NCBI RefSeq assembly: GCF_018446385.1
Contig: NC_056005.1
Span: 40,677,461 to 40,741,460 of the forward strand
From: Zingiber officinale
Taxonomy: Eukaryota > Streptophyta > Magnoliopsida > Zingiberales > Zingiberaceae
DNA length: 64,000 nt
Direction of reading: 5' to 3'
Shown in pieces: positions 11,940 through 24,419 of this stretch. Position 1 is the stretch's first letter. Each line of letters opens with the position of its first letter. The notes under the pieces were generated by a model. That model was not told the DNA's origin. It saw only the letters and a list, made by a program, of their open reading frames with translations, and searched no databases. A program made the position numbers and the translations under genes.

Positions 11940-12920
11940 TTAACATTTATTGTTGAAATTTTTTCCTCTATTACTAGAACGAATAACCTTTTAGGATTAA
12001 ATTTTTTAATTGAATTTTTTTTATGAATATTTGATTGAAAAATCACAATTTAAAATTTAATTTTTTTTTGGATATATATTTTGAAAAACTTGATTTTTCA
12101 GAGAATTATCATTATGTTTTGAATAAATAGAAAAATTAGCCTAATTTTTAGATTAAAAATTATTTTTAAATATTTATTTTTGAAAATAATCATGTCTATT
12201 TAAAATATTTTTTCGTATAATATTTTTATTCAAAATTCTTATCCAAATTTTTTATAGTGATAGAACTATTGAATTTTTGTTTAAAAATATTTTTTGGTAA
12301 ATAATAAATTTTATATGAATTATTTACCAAAAACCTTATTCTTAAAACTAAAAAGTATCAAAAATTTATTTTTAAAAGACTTAATTTTTCATTAATTGCA
12401 CATTCTATTCTCAATATTTAGAAAATTTTGAGAGATTTATTTCAATAAAAATTAATTTTTAAAATTTAACTTGTAAAAATTATGTTTTTGTGTAAAATAA
12501 TTCATTTATGCTAAAATATTTTAAAAAATATTGTGAAAATATTTTAGAATATTCATATACTATTGTAGAATCTGAAGAAAAATTTTCAAAATTTTTTAAA
12601 GTGTTAGACCTATTTTTAAATTAAATTTGCAAGTATAATTATTAAATCTTGGAAATCCGTATTTTTAGAAAAAATATTTTGTAATTTTTTTTTTGAATTC
12701 TGTTTCTTTATCGCTTAGAAAAAGTTTCAAATTTTTATCTAACTTTATTTTTCCCGGACTTTATTTTTTTATGCGATCAAAGGGAGAGAATGAGAGATGA
12801 GAGAATAAGTTTAGGGGGGAGGTTATATTTGTAATTTTATAATTTGTAAAATTCCAGTGTTAATTGTCATTTTATTTCTATGTTTTCATCCTAACTCTAA
12901 CTCGGGTTGATGCACATCAT
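11940..12920 (+). other. AT-rich 3' spacer of the SIRE-like element
   Basis: Very AT-rich sequence with many near-repeats of aaaatattttt and ttttaaaat and no open frame. It leads straight into the polypurine tract at 12921-12931. I see nothing else in it. Confidence 0.6.
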
Positions 12921-12932
12921 AAAGGGAGAGAT

Positions 12933-13839
12933 TGTAAGTATCTCGAGGTAGTTTTGATGTAGTCAACCGAGTTAAGTTAGGTCTTTTGTATGTTTGATGT
13001 CTTGTGTCTAAGTGTGCAGGAACTTAAGAGAACAAAAAGTCGAGCGAAAGACGCAGCTACCGAAAAGGATGGCACAGGAGAGAGTCGACGGGTTCAGTGC
13101 GTCTAAGGGATGAGGTGTTGTGGAAGAGTATGCTGGCAGATGAGAATGAAGCACGCGACATTTCTGAGGGACGTGAACCAAGAGCGGAAGATTGCTCGAG
13201 GAGAAGGCAGGAAAATGGGTTCGGGTGAGCCCTATTCTGGATGACCAAAATCACCCAAGCGAACAAAGCTGGAACGGAGGAGAAATCAGACAGTCCAGGC
13301 ACCCAAACCCCCTGGGCACCCCACGGCGCCTCCTCGAACGTGAGGCTAAGAAAAGGTGTCCGAGCGTCTGAACCAGGAAAAGTTTATTAATTGCGAGCTG
13401 TTACAAACTGTTGTGATGTGGATAAAGTTTTATCCATGCACAGGCACCCAGAGCCCTTCCAAGCGCCCAGAGCTGCTACGTCAGCAAATGGTTAGATTTG
13501 ACCAGCAAGCTATAAATAGAGCCCTAGTCTCAGTAGTTCAGATTATCACTTATACACGAATTCATTTTTTTTTCTGTTCTACTACTTTGTGAGCTGTCAA
13601 TGCTATAAGAGGCTACTTTAGCCGAAAGAGAATTCTAGTAAGCTTTTCAAAGTCTTGGATTAGCAATTCTCTTATTGCAAACCAAGTAAATTCTATGTCT
13701 CTTTCTTTTATCAATTAGTTTATTGATTCTTTTATATACAAGTGTTTCTCTAACTTAGTTTCAAAATATCGAGAAAGGTTGATTTTATTTTTAGGGTAAT
13801 TCACCTCCTCTTACCGGCCACGCCATAAAGGGACCTACA
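12933..13839 (+). mobile_element. 3' LTR of the SIRE-like element
   Basis: It starts TGTAAGTATCTCGAGG after the polypurine tract aaagggagaga and ends in ggacctaca, preceded by aattcacctcctcttaccgg, the kind of 3' end typical of SIRE/Maximus LTRs. A TATA box (tataaata, 13511-13518) sits at the expected place about 330 bases before the end. The LTR terminus abuts the copia pol remnant at 13842 directly. Confidence 0.8.
13511..13518 (+). promoter_or_regulatory. TATA box of the SIRE-like LTR
   Basis: tataaata followed by gagccctagtctcag, a short GC-richer leader as in other LTRs of this type. Confidence 0.7.
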
Positions 13840-13841
13840 AT

Positions 13842-15692
13842 CTTTACATCCATTTGGTGTAGCTCTAAATCAAAATGAGCTATAAGTGTCATGATTACCC
13901 TAAAGGAGTCTTTTGTCAACACAAGTGAGAAAGTCTCCTTGTAATCAATGTCTTCCTTCTGAATGAATTCCTTGGCAACAAGATGAGCCTTATACTTTTC
14001 AACATTGCTCCTCGAATGCCGCTTGATTTTAAATATCAATTTATAACCAACAGGTGTCATACCTTCAGGTAATTCAACAAGTTTGGGATATCATTGTCTA
14101 CTATAGACTTCAACTTTTTTTACATGACGTTAATCCAACTTTCAGGGTTAGAGCATTGTTTGACCTCTTGGAAAGATACAGGATTACTTTCCAACCCTAT
14201 GTCAAAATCATCCTCTTAGAGATAAACATAATTACGAGAACTCATGGTTCTTCGTTCCCCTGTGGATCACTTTAAAGGCACTTGTATTTAAAGTGGTTGA
14301 GGTATATGCTTATCAATATGAGGCAATTCCTCAATTTCAGTTATAGATTCCTCTAATTGCATTAGAGATGTCATGGAAATATTTTGGTTCACTACGCTCA
14401 CTGAATGTGTAATATCTATACTGTGCGGTATGGTAACCATACCACTACTGATTGCACTAGTAGTGACCATTGGAGGATCGCCAACGCTTTTTTCGAAACA
14501 TACTTCCCTAATTTTATTACTTCTATAATTCTTAATGATTTTGGCATTTCCCATTTTAAAGAAAGATCTCTTAGAGAGATCATAAAATTTATATCCTCTA
14601 CACTTATAAAAGTAATTTACAAAATTGCAGCTAACTGTTCTTGAGTTCAGTTTCTTTTGTTAGACATGTAAGGCCTAGCCTCAACTGGATAAGCCCAGAC
14701 ATATAAATGACTAATACTAGGTTCTCATCTATCCACATCTCGCATAAAATTTTAGTTACTGTCTTACTAAGTAATATGTTAAGTAGGTAAACTGTAATAT
14801 TGAGTGCTTCACCCCACAAAGATTCAGATAAAGAAGTAAAATTCATCATACTTCTTACCATATATTTTAGGGTTTGATTGTATCATTCAGCTGCATCATT
14901 CTGATCGAGTATACTAAACATGGCATATTGAGGTACAATTTCACACTTAGCAAGTTAATTCACAATAGGTTTTGGATATTATTCACCTGATCCATTATAT
15001 CGACTGTAATATTCACCTCCATTGTCAGATTAGACGACTTAATTTTATTACCTAGTCGAAGTTCAACTTCAATTTTAAAAATCTTGAACATGTCCAAAGA
15101 CTACGACTTCTCATGAATAAGATACAGATAGTCAAATCTAGAATAGTTATCTATATGACTAATAAAATATGTGTGTCCATTCCAAGATATCTTAGGGAAT
15201 GGTCCATAAATATATGTATGTATTAGCTCCAAAACATCACTATAATATGTAAACATCAAAGTCTGATATGTCAAGGGAATAAAAAATTTCATATAACATT
15301 AACCTTTCTAGGCGTCATTTAGATATAATCCTAAATACTTATGTCACAACATAGGTGAACTTTTGTCAGTCAATTTGCATTTCATACATATATTATGTAT
15401 AATTACATTATCAACCATTAGAGTAAAGGTGTTCAATTTATAAAGCTTATCAACCAAGGAAACATTATCACATAAAACTGAATTAAAGAAAATACTTTCC
15501 ATTCCCAAATGAACAAGAATATCCTGATTTGTCCAAACAAGAAATTAAAATTAAGTTCTATTTGAAAGACAATACAATAGAAGTATTTTCTAAATCTAAA
15601 TAGACATCAATTCCTAAATAAATCCTAAAAACACAAATACACTCGACTGTAGACTTTTTTTCTATTTCCTGTATAGATGTATCTTTCACCAT
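13842..15692 (-). mobile_element. Ty1/copia pol remnant (INT and start of RT), Tork/Ivana-like
   Basis: Read on the minus strand, from high to low coordinates. An integrase-core start with LELIHTYIYGPFPKISWNG and YSRFDYLYLIHEKS lies at about 15290-15100. The later integrase phrase SLWGEALNITVYLLN lies near 14800. The RT start YKLIFKIKRHSRSNVEKYKA with KETFSLVLTKDSFRVIM and FDLELHQMDVK lies at 14060-13845. RT stops where the SIRE-like LTR begins, so the element was cut there. It is heavily broken, in well over ten places, so it is old. I cannot separate Tork from Ivana by eye. Confidence 0.75.
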
Positions 15693-17090
15693 TGTTATAA
15701 ACCCACAGGTGCACGACCACGTCATATCGAACCATAGGGACTATCGATTAAACACTAGTCAACTTTATAAAGTGAATTATCTAGACTATCAGAGGTTGAG
15801 TTGGTCATGAATGCAAATGAAAGAGAGGGAGAGAGAGAGAGAGAAGGAGAAGAGTTGGTTGATGGAATGATTCTAGGGTTTCAGTTTCACTATGATGCTA
15901 GTTAACGTCCCTAGTACATGTTCACTTCCTTACCCTCCATGTTTATAATCATGTAGGAATTCTAACCTAATTACTGGTAAGCTACAATAATTCTAATATT
16001 ATTTAGTAAAGAAGTAACTCTAGAAAATTTGGTTAAAGGGATATCTCTGTCACTAAATGCCCCTCGGTCACACAATTGATAGAGTTATCTCTGTTACTTC
16101 CTAATGAGGATTAAAGGCTACACAGAGTGTCTACATCATTCTCATTTAATATTACTAAGTAGAAGAGATAACATAGAAAGTCTGATTAAAGGGATACCCG
16201 AGGGCCCCTGATCATACAATCACTATATTACACAAGTTACTTCCTAATATTAAATTAGTATAAACCCATTAAGCTCTTAGTTAGCTAATCCCTTGTGGAG
16301 GATTAGCCCCTGATTCAAGGTGATATTCTGAAAAGTTCAGTTAAAGGGATACATTTTGTTATTGGTCCCCCGGTCATACGATCCAAAGTACCTCCTCTAC
16401 ATGGCGACTAATCCCTCACATCTACATGTTTACACCATTCATATATTTCATCAAACACTTACAAAGCATGAAACACATAAAATATGACATAAACTCTTTA
16501 TTGAACAAAGAAATAAGCAAATATGTAGTTCCTACATCAACATCATATCATAATTATTCCCTACTCCTAGAATTCAAAAGTCTACTCCAGCAAAGGAAGG
16601 ACAACCAAAAATACAAAATAAAGCATTCTTACAACCAAAATCCAAAATAAAGAAAAAGAGATGCTTAGTGATGCGTTGTCGATGTCTTCAGAGTTTTTCC
16701 TTGCTCCAGAAGAGAACATATATAGTGGATTGGCTAAGATGAAGCCTTCTAGGATTTCCCCTAGAGGGGAAAACCCTTCATGAAGGAGAGGGGCGGTGCC
16801 TTAAACTAAAGATGAGTGAAAAAAAAAAGAAAATCTCCTTTTATAACAGGGGGCATGACCCCCTCTTTTTGTTTGCCACATGACTGTGCCTCAAGACATG
16901 GACGTGATGTGTGTGTCGCAGCCCAGGGTAGGCTATTGTGCCTCAGGGCAAGGCTTGCCCATGTGACTCACTGGAAGAAGAGACACGACCGTGCCCTGGG
17001 CACGACACAATCGTGCCTCCGGGCATGGCATGACCGTGTGTTCCTGCCTGGGGACTAGTACGACCGCGCCTCTAGTTATGACCCTATCAT
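15693..17090 (-). mobile_element. Athila/Tat-type LTR fragment, minus orientation
   Basis: It begins tgttataaacccacaggtgc, matching the layout of the LTR at 36965 (tgttacgcaacctcaagtgc). As there, blocks of ggttaaagggata / ccccggtcatacgatc follow, then a GC-rich end with repeated cacgaccgtgcc-like words. About 300-400 bases of the far end present in the 36965 copy are missing where the plus-strand Athila LTR begins at 17097. A short GA-rich run lies at 15823-15853. No internal region is attached. Confidence 0.6.
16880..17060. repeat. Degenerate CACGACCGTGCC array in LTR
   Basis: Variants of cacgaccgtgccctgggca recur four or more times with irregular spacing (for example near 16986, 17008 and 17030). 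A comparable array lies at 37990-38230 in the related LTR. Confidence 0.6.
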
Positions 17091-17096
17091 GTGGAG

Positions 17097-17911
17097 TGAT
17101 AGTTGTTCATGTGATGTTCTATTTTTATTGGAATGGTTTGGTTATGGAGATTATTTTGTTTAGGAAATTGATTGGAGAATTGGTTTTAGCTAAGCAAGGA
17201 ATATTTTGAGCTAATCTAATTCATTACTATTAATTCATGATTTATGCTTAGTGTGTTTTAATTTGGTTTTATAGGTAAAGAGTTAGGCACATTATCAGAT
17301 TTGGGTTCACTCAAGTTCAGTCAACCTTGAATCGGAACCAGACCCAACTACTGTTGAACCGAATCATATCAATCACTGTTGAACATGGTTAAACCCAGCA
17401 TGTAAAAGTTAAGCTTTAGCACGATAAATAGGGGCTTGCGCTACTGTTCACTATGCCATCTTTGCCTTCCTCGTATGGCAACGCAAGTTCGTTTCCACAA
17501 TCCAGATCTAAGATCTAGTACCTTCGTCGACGGTGAGATCCGAGCAACCAAGGTTTAGTGGTCAAGGATCAAAGAGCAACAGAAGGGCGTTCCCCTATCC
17601 GCGATTTTGACTTCTGCGTTCCACAACTTCCCACAGATTAGAGGGTGTTTTCCCCATTTGAGTTTCATTCATCAAATAGAGGTGCCAATGGCGTTTTCTC
17701 GGCATTCCCTATTCCATTCCATTTCAGAATTCACCCCACGTTTTTTTGGATTGATCAGATCAATTGATTAGATACTCGCGATTCCAGATTTCAAATCTCT
17801 GTTCTTCACACATCTAGATTTGCAGTTGATCGCGAGCTTGAAGGGTGTTTCCCAGGAGCTGCGAGCATCATCTGTACCAGCTAGGAGTTTAGATCTTCTT
17901 CGTTGATGGCT
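17097..17911 (+). mobile_element. Athila LTR fragment, left part
   Basis: It starts TGATAGTTGTTCATG and then runs parallel to the LTR at 8587: ttataggtaaagagttaggc matches ttaggtaaagagttggatgc, ttgcgctactgttcactatgcc matches the same phrase near 8955, and gagcttgaagggtgtttcccagg matches near 9420. It is interrupted at 17916 by a family A solo LTR and resumes at 20866. Confidence 0.75.
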
Positions 17912-17916
17912 TAAAG

Positions 17917-20860
17917 TGTCACGCCCCAGAGGAGCCCCTGTCCGAAGAAATTTCGACAGCATCTCCCCTGTACGACGTACAATCTAAAATTTCTACATAT
18001 CACATATACATCAGCCACAGGCGGCTGAAATAATAACAATAAGTAAAAGCAAACACCACGCAGTATTTATAATTTATTCAGCCTCTGGCTGTCACAACCA
18101 CGCAATTAAGATAATTAAACAGTAAAATGATACTCTGACTCGAAAACCACCCTACTCAACTACACTCGTAAAACTCAAATCCGACGAAACTCACCTCTTA
18201 TGCCGACCCGGCAGGCATGTAGTAGAATAAGACCAAATAAAATCCATCGACATCACAATAATAAATACAACGTCCAAGTATCAAACAAATCAAGTCTAAA
18301 CATAGACAAACGAGAAGAAAACTCAAAAGTCAATCAATCCTCGAGGTCTGCAGGGGATCTAGCACTACGTGCAGTGGGGACTAGCGACCTCCCGACAGCA
18401 TCAACCCGAAAATAACAACAATGGAGGCGGGTGAGTCCAACACTCAGCAGTACAATTGATATGTAAAGTAAAGAAATAACACCTAACACTAATCATGTGT
18501 GTACAGTCTCGATAAAAATAAAGGTAAATGCAAACCAAGAAGACAGGAGAGTACTAACCAGGACCGGTATAAGGACAAACAAGAAGGTATAGAAGACCGC
18601 CAAACATAGGTATCGAACAATACGCGTATAAATGCAACAATCACACGATCACAAACAATAAATGATGCGTATGATGCGATGTCATGGTCACCCCGACGCT
18701 ACCACCAACTCATAACATAAGTGGAACCGAGTGGGTAGAGCTGACAACCGCTCTCTGCATCACTACCCACGATGGTGACCGAGTGGATGTCTTGTCGAGT
18801 CACATATACTCCTACCCAAATCATAAATGGGGAGCGCAATGCTCTCATCTCCCGGTACACTATGACGGGAGGGATCTCTAACGTCTACACGCTGCGTCAC
18901 ACTACCCATGAGCGGACCAACGGAGCACCGGAAGAGCTAAACTGACGTGCTACCACGCCGTGTCACGCTACCCGTGAGCATCACAACGGAGCATCGAATG
19001 ATGATGAAACTAGCAAGTGCTCAACAATAATGGAGCAATCTATCGCACAAGATGCGATCATGTGAATGGTGCATGTCACTAAGCATGGTAATATACTAAA
19101 CCAACCTCTGGACATATAATAATGGGCACCATAGTGAATAAATCATATCAAGGTATACTGATCAAATAAGGTATCAAACCTAGGTCCTGACATGGTAAAA
19201 CATGGTTATATCACTACCCATGAGCATGTGAAATCAGATAGGTATCAATACGAGATGCAAACAAACAATCAATCAAGCAGGCAACATGTATCGGGCAGTG
19301 ATTAACCGAACAAATAAGAAAACACAATTAATGTAAATTGTTAATTTCATTACTAAGCATATCAAAGATAATAAGTCAAAAGTACCCGCCTCCGATAAAA
19401 TGATCCAATACGCTAATCGAGATACCCGTCGAGATACCGTCTCGAATCAAAGTCCTGTAGTACATGCATCCAAATTTAGATAATTATATATAAATAAATT
19501 AACTAAATCAAAACCTCGAGAAGCTAATATAAACCCAGATTCAATTATAAACCCTAATTGAATCATTTAACTCCTCAATCGTTTTTAATTAATCCATTCG
19601 AATTAGGACTTGCAATAAGCATGGTAGTCATAGCATCTTACTCGATTTAGCCCTAATTCAATACATGTACCTAGGTTAACATTAGTTATTAACAAATCCA
19701 TCAATCATCAACAACATGATCAAAATAAAACCCTATACCGTACCTCAATTCACAGCCGCAATGTGAATCCACAACCGAAGATAACTTGCAGCCAATAAAC
19801 CTAACTGAAAACGAGGTAAATGGTGCTGCCCTCTAAATCAAATACCCTACATTTTAGTGTCCAGATTAGAATGGAACTCAAAAATTATTACAGTAGTCCA
19901 AACAACACAGAATCTACAACAAGGATCAAACTCTCTACTCCTTACCTCACTACCTAGCCACTGTTGGCGCTGGCACAAGATGCTGCAGGATGGGGTTACT
20001 GTCGGAAATCAAAACACCCACAATACACAAAACCTCACCAATCCGTGACCTAGATTAGCAGCAAGGAGATGATCAAGTTCATGAGTGGAGATACTGCCCA
20101 ACCATAACCTAATTCCAAACCAAAACTTACCTCCAAGATCAAATAGGGCACGCGGTTGGAGGCTAGGGCAGAGGCAAAGGATCGTCGGTGCTGCTCGGGT
20201 CAAGAGTCGGCGGCCAATGCTCGGGATCTCCATGGATAGGGCGACGGGCGTCGGTGGCTAGGGCTCAGCGTCGGCTGTGATCGGCGGTAAGAGGAGAGGA
20301 GAGGGGTCGGCGACGGTGCTAGGTCAGCGGTGGGCTCTGTGCAGAGCTCGGCGTGGAGAAGGCCGGCGGTGCTGAGTGAGTCTAGGGCAGAGGATGGATC
20401 GCCGGCACTGCTCGGCGTTGGCTCTGTGAGTTGTGGCCGGCGATGGATCTAGGGCATGGCTGGCGCAAAGAGGAGAGGATCGGGATGAGGCGTGGTCGGC
20501 GGCCCGACAGATTAGGGTTGGCGTCGCGCGAGGGAGATGAGAGGAAGAAGGCGGCTTCGGGTGTGCGGCTCGGGAGGAAGAAAATGAAGAAGAAGATGGA
20601 GGAACTGCCGTGCGGTTAGGGCTCGGGTTCGCGCGGGGAAGAAAGAGTGAACGGCGACACAAAGAAAAAGAATAAATAAGGAAAAGGAATTAAGAAATTC
20701 AACTTTTCCTCATTTAAATGGGTAGCCTAAACAGGCTTTTCCGGGCCCCGTTTTTATCTCCGTTAACTTGTCCATACGAGCTCCGAAAAATTCTCGAAAA
20801 ATTTCCAAAAATTTCGGAAAATTTCCTTATTAATATTCGCCTATTTTTCGATATTTTACA
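17917..20860 (-). mobile_element. Solo LTR, family A (Tekay-like), TSD TAAAG
   Basis: This 2944-bp block starts TGTCACGCCCCAGAGG and ends CGATATTTTACA on the plus strand, so on its own strand it reads TGTAAAATAT...GTGACA. The exact 5-bp duplication TAAAG lies at 17912-17916 and 20861-20865. The layout is a TT-rich head, a ctcgtatg phrase, a GC-rich tract (about 20150-20640), then a long T-rich part. It matches the copy at 39229 in order and orientation. No coding or internal region is present, so it is a solo LTR nested in an Athila LTR. Confidence 0.9.
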
Positions 20861-20865
20861 TAAAG

Positions 20866-21100
20866 GGTGTTTCCTAGGAGCATCTTTATGTGACGATAGA
20901 GAGAAGGGACTAGACCATTAATCTGAGTTTATAGAATGTTTCTCTACTTAGAATTAGGACTTCATTGATGGATCTTATGCATACTTTTTTTTTCTTCTCC
21001 TTGCAAACCTGTTTTCATTTGAATTCTGCATTCTAGAGTAGAGGAAATTAGGAGTCTAGGATATAGAGCTTTTGAGATAAAGTTGCCTGCATTTTCCATT
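20866..21100 (+). mobile_element. Athila LTR fragment, right part
   Basis: ggtgtttcctaggagc followed by cgatagagagaagg continues the phrase cut at 17911 and parallels ggtgttcccaacagc ... cagagagaagtgc at 9426-9465. The match fades within about 200 bases; the border with the Tat remnant (near 21130) is approximate. Confidence 0.6.
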
Positions 21101-21129
21101 AAGTATAAAAATTCAACATGCTACATTAA

Positions 21130-22400
21130 TACATTACAAGTGTACTCTCAAGCCCTGTAGAGATGTAAATGATTCACACTCCAAGGTCATTCCAACCTTT
21201 TTCCATCTACATGCTGGAGATAATAGGAGCTTGAGGCCAGCTTCTCTGCTATTTTGTATGGTCTGCCCCATTGTGGCTCTAGTTTGGTGATATCACCGAC
21301 TGACTTGATCCACTTCCAGACTAGGTTACTTACCTAAAAAACCTTGGAATAACTCTTCTATTGTAGTTTGGCTTTATTTTTTAGCGGTAGGCCATCAACC
21401 GAGCTGCGACCTTGTCTTTGACTTCCTTTATCAAGTCGAACTCCATAAGGTGTAGGTCATCATTGTCTTTGTCATATAATTATCTCTAATCAGATTCCAC
21501 ACCAACTTCGATTAGGACAACTACTTCACCACCATAAACAAGATGAAAAGGTATTATACCTATTACTTCACGGGGAGTAGCGCGGTAAGCCCATAGCATA
21601 CTCGGTAATTCATAAACTCAACTTCCCCTGACATGATCAAGCTTAGTTTTGAGGCCTATATTAATTTCTCTATTAGTAACTTCAACTTAGTCATTGCTTT
21701 GAGGATACGCTACTAAGGTAAAGACCTACATAATACAGTAACTTGAACACCATTCTTTAATCTTCCTATCCTAGAATTATTTTCCATTATCTGAGATGAG
21801 CTTGTATAGGATCTCAAATCGACACACAATATTTCGCTAGAGGAATTTGATAATCATCTGCTCAGTAATCTTAGCTAGTGATTCAATCTCCATCCATTTA
21901 GAAAAATAATTCACTGCTACCAATAAGAATCTTTTCTGAGTGGTGTCATAAGAAAGGGCCCTATGATGTCCATGACCCATTGATCAAACAGGTAGGAAAC
22001 AATTGATGTCTTCAATAACTCTTTGGGACGATGTGGAATATTCTAGTACTTTTGGCATGATAGGTAAGTTATTGCAAATTTGGCAACATCAGCCTGTAGA
22101 GTGGGACAAAAATGCCCAGTCAGTAATATCTTTTGGGTGAGTGACCGACTTCCTGCGTGGCTTCCGTAAGAACCTTGATGCACTTCTTGTAGGATGTACT
22201 ACACATCTTGGGACCGACGCATTTGAACAATGGTTGGGAGAAAGCCCTCTTGTATAGATGGTCTCCAATTAGAGGAAACCGACGAGCTCTCTTCTTAATT
22301 AGGCGTGCTTGCCCTCGGTCGGCTGGCAAGACACCCTGCTAGAGAAATAAAATTAATGACGTTCTCCAATCAGTTTGCAGCTCCAACTTAGCCTATCTTT
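21130..22400 (-). other. Tat integrase region (fossil)
   Basis: Near 22290-22130 the readable protein has RRFPLIGDHLYKRAFSQP and LFKCVGPK, the sequence just before the integrase zinc-binding domain in plant Tat elements. Weaker core and C-terminal similarity continues to about 21180. No continuous frame. Confidence 0.65.
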
Positions 22401-23162
22401 CAATATGAGCTACCAGTAGAGTTTGTTCCACAGGCTTATCCAGGGTCTATGTAAGTATAGCAACGGCTAATTTGGCAAGATCATCCACTGTTTGATTCTC
22501 TAAATAGGAAATCTTTTGTATAATTACCTTATAGAACTTAGCCTTCACTTTGTCGAATGCTTCTGCATAAAGTTTGAGTTGTTCATTGTTAATCTTGAAA
22601 TTGCTTGATAATTTCTGAGCGACCAACTTGGAATCTGAATAGATTAAAACTTGGATGACCCCTACATGTCAGGCAACCCTACATGTCGAGCGACCTGCAG
22701 GCCAGCTATAAATGTTTCATATTCAGCTTCATTATTAATAGCTTGATAGTATAGTCAGATGGATAATTGCATCTATCCTTCCTTGGTGAAATCATAAGAA
22801 TTCCTATCCCACTACCCTTACGGGTAGATGACTCATCCACATATATCTTTCAAGTTTCTTCTGGCTTATGGTTTTGTATTTCTGTTATAAAATCAGCCAA
22901 GACTTAAGCTTTGATCACCGTTTGGGGTTAATATTATATATCATACTCACTAAGCTCCGTGATCCACTTAATCAACCTCACTAAATCCTCCGAGTTGATT
23001 AGCGCTTGACCAAATGTGTTATTGGTTAATATGATAATCGGGTAAGATAGAAAATAAGGACGTAACCTCCGAGCGGTCAAAACCAGTTTGTATGCCAACT
23101 TCTAGAGTGTAATGTAGCGACACTCGAGACCTATCAATAAATGACTTAAAAAATATAGGTTG

Positions 23163-23467
23163 TTAATCTTTCTCTCCTTGCCTTACCAACACTAACCCAA
23201 ATGCATGTTCACTAGAAGACAAGTAAACCCACAAAAGCTTGCCTACTACTAGTTTAGCAAGTATGGGAAGGGCGGATAAATAAATCTTCAATTCTTCAAA
23301 GGCTTTGTCGCAGTCGGCATCCCATTGAAACTTGGTCGCCCGACGAAGTATCTTGAAGAAGGGCAAGCTTCAGTCAACTGATCTAGAGATGAAGTGAGAT
23401 AATGTTGTGATCCGACCAGTCAGTATTTACACTTCCTTCAAATTACGCAAGGGAGTCATGTCTTGAA
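23163..23467 (-). other. Tat RT/RNase H junction, left of the copia insertion (fossil)
   Basis: MPFFKILRRATKFQWDADCD and AFEELKIYLSALPILAKLVV are the conserved connection between RT and RNase H in Tat elements. WVYLSSSEHAFGLVLVRQ follows as the RNase H start. The rest of RNase H continues leftwards in degraded form to about 22400. Confidence 0.75.
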
Positions 23468-24419
23468 TATTGGTTGCTACTTGGAATATCGTACTAGTTC
23501 CCCTGTACAAAAATTTTGTACAAGTCCCGAACCTTCCCTAACAACTTATTGTGTTCTTTAGAAATTAAATTTAGAATCGCAAACAGAACTTAACATTATT
23601 GATTCCAAATTCAACTTATCTGTTCTTAGAGGTTTAGACTTGGATCGCAAACGATGCTTAACATTATTAATCCAAATCCACCCATGTTACAAATTTGATT
23701 AAATATTTATTTCAGAGATTAGCTTCTAGGTTAAACATGGCGAGGCACTAGGTCTTCTTGGTTATGGGAGCATCCACCACTTCCTAGACAAAGCCTTTCA
23801 ACGAAATTCAATATTTAATCTCCTTATAGTAACCCTAGGTTTAACCATTAAGAACAATCGAATCACAAGATCGAAAAAACAAATGAAACACAAAATCAAA
23901 TCATAAATTCGAAATCTAGAATCGTTAGCCTCTTGTGTTTAGTATTTCAAAATCCATACAATGAAAACTAGTATGATGCGGAATAAGACAACTAGTTATA
24001 CCTTTCTTTATAGCTTATAGACCTCACGATCTTCTATTGTATTACTCTTCTTATCTCAGGCGTCGTGTGGGTGACGATCTACCAAGACGAGAATCCACCC
24101 AAGCCTTCTTCTTCCTTCCAAGTTTCGGCCACCAACTTTCTCCAAGAGATGATGAAGTTCGGCCACCAACTTTCCTCCAAGGGATGCTACACAAGAGAAC
24201 CTCCTTCTCTTCTTCTTCTCCTTCAAGCAACCGGCTATCAATGGATCTCTACAACAATATGGTGCCGGTCACCAAGAGGGAAAACAAAGGAGAAGAGAGA
24301 AAGAGTAAAGGCTGGCCACCACCAAGGAAGAGAGGAGAGGAATAGAAGATGTATATATCTTGGGGTGAGGCACCCCCTCCTTTTCTTTTATATTCCTTGG
24401 TCTTGGCAAAAAAGGAAAG

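Larger units (their letters stand above)
10496..13839 (+). mobile_element. SIRE-like Ty1/copia derivative lacking pol
   Basis: A gag-type coding piece (from 10561) is followed, without any protease, integrase or RT, by about 1 kb of AT-rich spacer, the polypurine tract aaagggagaga and an LTR. This arrangement resembles a non-autonomous, pol-deleted member of the SIRE/Maximus lineage. A Tat solo LTR (11112-11932) has inserted into it. The left end is not defined: no 5' LTR is present, so the copy is truncated. It is a fossil with a few breaks. Confidence 0.65.

Noticed and set aside
13057-13302. 81-codon minus-strand frame in the SIRE-like LTR
   Set aside because: Inside an LTR, no domain.
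20324-20662. 112-codon minus-strand frame, Ser/Pro/Ala/Arg-rich
   Set aside because: It sits in the GC-rich tract of a family A LTR; similar low-complexity frames occur at the same place in the other copies (39431-39718, 62042-62615) but their sequences are not conserved as protein.
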